This document shows, piece after piece, positions 13,369 through 15,864 of a stretch of DNA of 15,864 bases. The notes under the pieces were generated by a model that did not search any database, had not been told where the DNA came from, and saw only the letters and a list, made by a program, of their open reading frames with translations. Made by a program: the position numbers and the translations under genes. Source of the stretch: CAYPTI01 sp964413525 [NCBI: uncultured bacterium] (GTDB taxonomy: Bacteria; T1Sed10-126); the NCBI GenBank assembly GCA_964413525.1, contig CAYPTI010000034.1, positions 1 through 15,864 on the forward strand. The letters run 5' to 3'. The stretch's first letter is position 1; the number at the start of each line of letters is the position of its first letter.

Positions 13369-13512
13369 ATGAACATGGACTTCTCACCCGTTTTGCTTCA
13401 CCTTACCCCGTCGGAACTCCCCTACCTCCTGATGCTCGCCCTGGTCGGTCTCGGGGTCGGGATCGGGATCGGCGTTGGATACATCCTTACCCGGGACCGG
13501 TCCGACCACTGA
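13369..13512 (+). CDS. 47-residue single-pass membrane peptide in the cobalamin operon
   Basis: Encodes MNMDFSPVLLHLTPSELPYL followed by one strong membrane segment (about 18-40) in which Gly alternates with hydrophobic residues (VGLGVGIGIGVGYIL). It ends in the charged tail TRDRSDH. The ribosome site AGGAAAGGA lies just upstream of ATG 13369. The stop overlaps the cbiL start as CTGA, so it lies firmly inside the operon. It is not recognisable as CbiN, CbtB or another known small B12 or cobalt protein. A part in cobalt uptake or in tethering the pathway to the membrane is only inference. Confidence 0.65.
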   Translation: MNMDFSPVLLHLTPSELPYLLMLALVGLGVGIGIGVGYILTRDRSDH

Positions 13513-14243
13513 GTTCTCCCGGCACCAGGACCGGACGCTTCACGGCCGTCGGTCTCGGCCCGGGCCGACCGGCCTGGGTCACCTCCGAAGGACTCCGGAC
13601 CCTCCGGGACGCCGACCGGATCCTCTGCCCGAAAAACGAACGATCCTCCCGATCCTGGTCGAAGGATCTGCTGGAGACGCTGGAGGATCCCCTCCCTCCC
13701 CGAATCGATTTCGTTCTTCCCATGCACGGGGACGAACGGGAACGAACCCGAGCCTACGACCGGAAGGCGGCCGAGATTGAACGGCAACTGGGGGAGGGCC
13801 GGAACCTCGCCATGGTGACCCTCGGGGATCCGCTGTTCTTCAGTACCGCCGGCTACCTGCTGACCGCCCTGGAGGACCGGGTAGCTCCGGAACACCGGAC
13901 CGTTTATCCCGGCATCACCTCCCCACAGGCGGCTGCCGCCTGGCTGGGTCGTCCCCTGGTTCAGCGAGACGAATCCTACGCCGTCGTCCCGGCTCACCGG
14001 GGGATCGACCGAATGGATGACCTGATGGAACTTCACGACGCGGTGGTCCTGTTAAAAATTCACACCACGTTTCCCACGCTCTACGAATCGCTGAGTCGAA
14101 ACAATTGTCTGTCCCGCGGAGTCCTGTTCGAACACCTGGGACGAACGAACGCCGAACACCGCCGGCTCGACCGGGTCCCGCCCGATCACGAGCCTCCCTA
14201 CATGTCGCTGCTGATCCTGTACCCGGATCGTGTGAAGTTTTGA
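13509..14243 (+). CDS. cbiL: (Cobalt-)precorrin-2 C20-methyltransferase, probable CTG start
   Basis: A 244-residue SAM-dependent methyltransferase of the tetrapyrrole methylase family, methylating C20 of cobalt-factor II/precorrin-2. It has the N-terminal TAVGLGPGRPAWVTSEGLRT, then FVLPMHGD, VTLGDPLFFSTAGYL (SAM-binding loop), VYPGITSPQAAAAWLG and YAVVPAHRG, in family order. No ATG, GTG or TTG exists in frame between the preceding in-frame TAA (13344) and ATG 13722, which would delete the first 71 residues including the GxGPG motif. CTG 13509 gives the usual length and overlaps the upstream stop as CTGA. The downstream junction is TTGA with cbiH. Also called cobI in aerobic-pathway naming. 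Confidence 0.88.
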   Translation: MSSPGTRTGRFTAVGLGPGRPAWVTSEGLRTLRDADRILCPKNERSSRSWSKDLLETLEDPLPPRIDFVLPMHGDERERTRAYDRKAAEIERQLGEGRNLAMVTLGDPLFFSTAGYLLTALEDRVAPEHRTVYPGITSPQAAAAWLGRPLVQRDESYAVVPAHRGIDRMDDLMELHDAVVLLKIHTTFPTLYESLSRNNCLSRGVLFEHLGRTNAEHRRLDRVPPDHEPPYMSLLILYPDRVKF

Positions 14244-14968
14244 TTTCCGTGGTCGGCATCGGTCCGGGGGCGGAACGCACCCTGACCCCGGAGGCCCGTC
14301 AGATTCTCGGGGAAGCGGACCGAATTCTCGGGTATGAACGGTACCTCGATCAGATCCGGATCATGTCCCTCCCCGACCCACCGAAGTTCCAGCCTTACGA
14401 GTTGGGGGAAGAACAACGGCGAGCCCGGGACGCCCTGGATCTCCACCGACAAAACGAAACGGTGGCCCTGGTTTCCAGCGGCGACGCCGGGATCTACGGC
14501 ATCGCGGCCGCCCTGTTTGAAGAGCTACCCGACGAGTTCCCCCCTGAGGCCATCCGGGTTGTTCCCGGGGTGAGTTCCCTGCAGGCCGCCGCCGCACGCC
14601 TCGGTTGCCCCGTCGGTCAGGACTTCGCGGCGGTAAGCCTCTCCGATCTGCTGACTCCGTGGGAGACCATCGAACAACGGCTCGAACACGCCGCCCGAGG
14701 GGATTTCGTGGTTCTGCTGTTTAATCCGCAAAGCAACCAGCGTACCTGGCAGCTTCCCGAGGCCCTGGAGATCCTGAGCGAACACCGTTCCGAGCCGACT
14801 CCGGTCGGTCTGGTCCGCAACCTCTACCGACCCGGCGAAGAACGCATCCTCACGACGCTCGATCGATTCAATCATGAACGGGCTGACATGGACAGCCTCG
14901 TGGTGGTGGGCAACTCCTCGTCGTACATCCGCAACAACTGGATGATCACCCCGAGGGGATACCGATGA
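14240..14968 (+). CDS. cbiH: (Cobalt-)precorrin-3B C17-methyltransferase
   Basis: A 242-residue tetrapyrrole methylase that methylates C17 with ring contraction in B12 synthesis. The order of motifs is ISVVGIGPGAERTLTPEARQ at the N-terminus, ADRILGYERYL, VALVSSGDAGIYGIAAALFE, VVPGVSSLQAAAARLG, FAAVSLSDLLTPWETIEQRL (very typical of CobJ/CbiH), FNPQSNQRTWQL and VVVGNSSSY. The start is TTG 14240, which overlaps the cbiL stop as TTGA; a reading from 14105 would lie over cbiL and adds no conserved sequence. The stop overlaps the next gene as ATGA. It is not fused to CbiG or other domains. Also called cobJ. Confidence 0.95.
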   Translation: MISVVGIGPGAERTLTPEARQILGEADRILGYERYLDQIRIMSLPDPPKFQPYELGEEQRRARDALDLHRQNETVALVSSGDAGIYGIAAALFEELPDEFPPEAIRVVPGVSSLQAAAARLGCPVGQDFAAVSLSDLLTPWETIEQRLEHAARGDFVVLLFNPQSNQRTWQLPEALEILSEHRSEPTPVGLVRNLYRPGEERILTTLDRFNHERADMDSLVVVGNSSSYIRNNWMITPRGYR

Positions 14969-15864
14969 ACCCGGCCGGTTCCCTGGCGGTGGTCAGCGGC
15001 CGAAGCGGCGAGGGAAAGACCACCGCCACCCTGGGTCTGCTTCGCTGGCTGGTTCGACGGAACCACACCGTTCAATCCTTCAAAGTCGGACCGGACTTCA
15101 TCGATCCCCTGCTGCACCGTCGAATAACCGGCCGACCGGCCCCGTGCCTGGACGGATTTTTTGATTCGAGTGACGGGTTGCGAGACAAATTTCAGCGCCG
15201 GTCCCGGGACCGTGATTATTCCGTTGTGGAAGGGGTCATGGGTCTGCTGGACGGGCGTGCCGAGGCGCCGGAACTGGACTCCACAGCCGACGTGTTACGT
15301 ACCCTCAATCTCCCCTATCTTCTGGTTCTCTCCGCCCGAGGCCGGTCCCACAGCCTGGTGGCCGAAGCAGTCGGTTTCCGCCGGCAGTGCCCGGACCTGA
15401 AATGTCGCGGGGTGATCGTAAACCGGGTCCGTTCCAACCGCCACCGGTCCATGATCCGGAACGCCCTCACCCGATGGGATCCGGATCTCCCGGTTCTGTT
15501 TCTTCCCTCGGAACCCGAATTTCGTATCCCCGATCGTCACCTGGGTCTTCATTCGAACCCACCGGAGACTCCCTTCCGACAATCGATCGACGCCGTCGCC
15601 GACCGGTTCGACGACCAATCCGAGGTTCTGCGATCCATTCTTCCCGAACCCCGGCAACCCCCCGGTTCCGCCCCGAAAAACCCTGCCGTGGACGATCCGG
15701 ATCTCCGGGTGGGGATCGCCCGGGACGAGGCCTTCCAGTTTTACTATCCGGTCAACCTGGACCACCTCCGGCGGACCGGGGCGAAACTCGTTTCCGTCTC
15801 CCCGCTGGCGGATTCACAGCTCCCGCCGGACCTGGACGCCCTCTACCTGGGAGGCGGGTACCCG
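14965..15864 (+). CDS. cbiA: Cobyrinate a,c-diamide synthase (partial, cut by window end)
   Basis: The first 300 residues of CbiA/CobB, the ATP- and glutamine-dependent enzyme that amidates side chains a and c of cobyrinate. The P-loop is VVSGRSGEGKTTATLGLLR with Lys18. FKVGPDFIDPLLHRRITGRP (39-58), VVEGVMGLLDG and VIVNRV follow the family pattern. The later part, VGIARDEAFQFYYPVNLDHL then LDALYLGGGYP, is the start of the glutamine amidotransferase domain. The window ends exactly after this motif, so the catalytic Cys is not seen. ATG 14965 overlaps the cbiH stop (ATGA). Also called cobB. Confidence 0.95.
   Translation, partial: MNPAGSLAVVSGRSGEGKTTATLGLLRWLVRRNHTVQSFKVGPDFIDPLLHRRITGRPAPCLDGFFDSSDGLRDKFQRRSRDRDYSVVEGVMGLLDGRAEAPELDSTADVLRTLNLPYLLVLSARGRSHSLVAEAVGFRRQCPDLKCRGVIVNRVRSNRHRSMIRNALTRWDPDLPVLFLPSEPEFRIPDRHLGLHSNPPETPFRQSIDAVADRFDDQSEVLRSILPEPRQPPGSAPKNPAVDDPDLRVGIARDEAFQFYYPVNLDHLRRTGAKLVSVSPLADSQLPPDLDALYLGGGYP

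Noticed and set aside
14105-14239. N-terminal extension of cbiH by 45 residues
   Set aside because: It overlaps the coding end of cbiL, is Pro/Arg-rich, and the family N-terminus begins at the TTG 14240.
1-15864. CRISPR array, insertion sequence or prophage
   Set aside because: No regularly spaced repeats, transposase or integrase motifs, or target duplications were seen on reading the window.

Overview
The window is GC-rich DNA from a bacterium. Bacterial features include sigma-70-like promoters, a cobalamin riboswitch, Crp/Fnr and Rrf2 regulators, and Shine-Dalgarno starts, many of them GTG. Many proteins are rich in Asp/Glu and Arg and poor in Lys, and a tandem pair of flavin-type proteins resembles a family expanded in haloarchaea. 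This suggests a salt-adapted organism with anaerobic respiration and fermentation. The phylum cannot be fixed from sequence alone; a Desulfobacterota-like or other halophilic anaerobe is a guess.

Left part (1-5100): two tandem pyridoxamine-phosphate-oxidase-fold genes (minus strand, with a strong promoter), an orphan tatA, a double-domain universal stress protein, and a Crp/Fnr regulator followed 27 bases later by a D-lactate dehydrogenase (ldhA). An Rrf2 regulator on the opposite strand follows.

Middle (5300-10340): a minus-strand respiratory cluster. A NapA-type molybdopterin nitrate reductase (Tat signal plus lipobox) overlaps a membrane tetraheme NapC/NirT-like cytochrome. Then come a small two-helix membrane protein and a GIY-YIG/DUF123 protein. 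Upstream lies a cupredoxin lipoprotein with its own promoter and a textbook intrinsic terminator. Quinol -> tetraheme cytochrome -> NapA is the likely electron path.

10650-11970: a short gene read through an in-frame TGA encodes a SelW-like (Rdx family) selenoprotein with a CxxU motif and a bacterial SECIS-like hairpin just after the TGA. It would be missed by ordinary gene calling. A DUF1499 protein and a possible RsbRD-N-like protein follow.

Right part (12014-15864): a promoter and cobalamin riboswitch drive an anaerobic-type B12 operon: cbiX, a possible 37-residue ORF, a 47-residue membrane peptide, cbiL, cbiH and cbiA (cut by the window end). Its junctions use four-base stop/start overlaps GTGA, CTGA, TTGA and ATGA, so cbiL probably starts at a non-canonical CTG.
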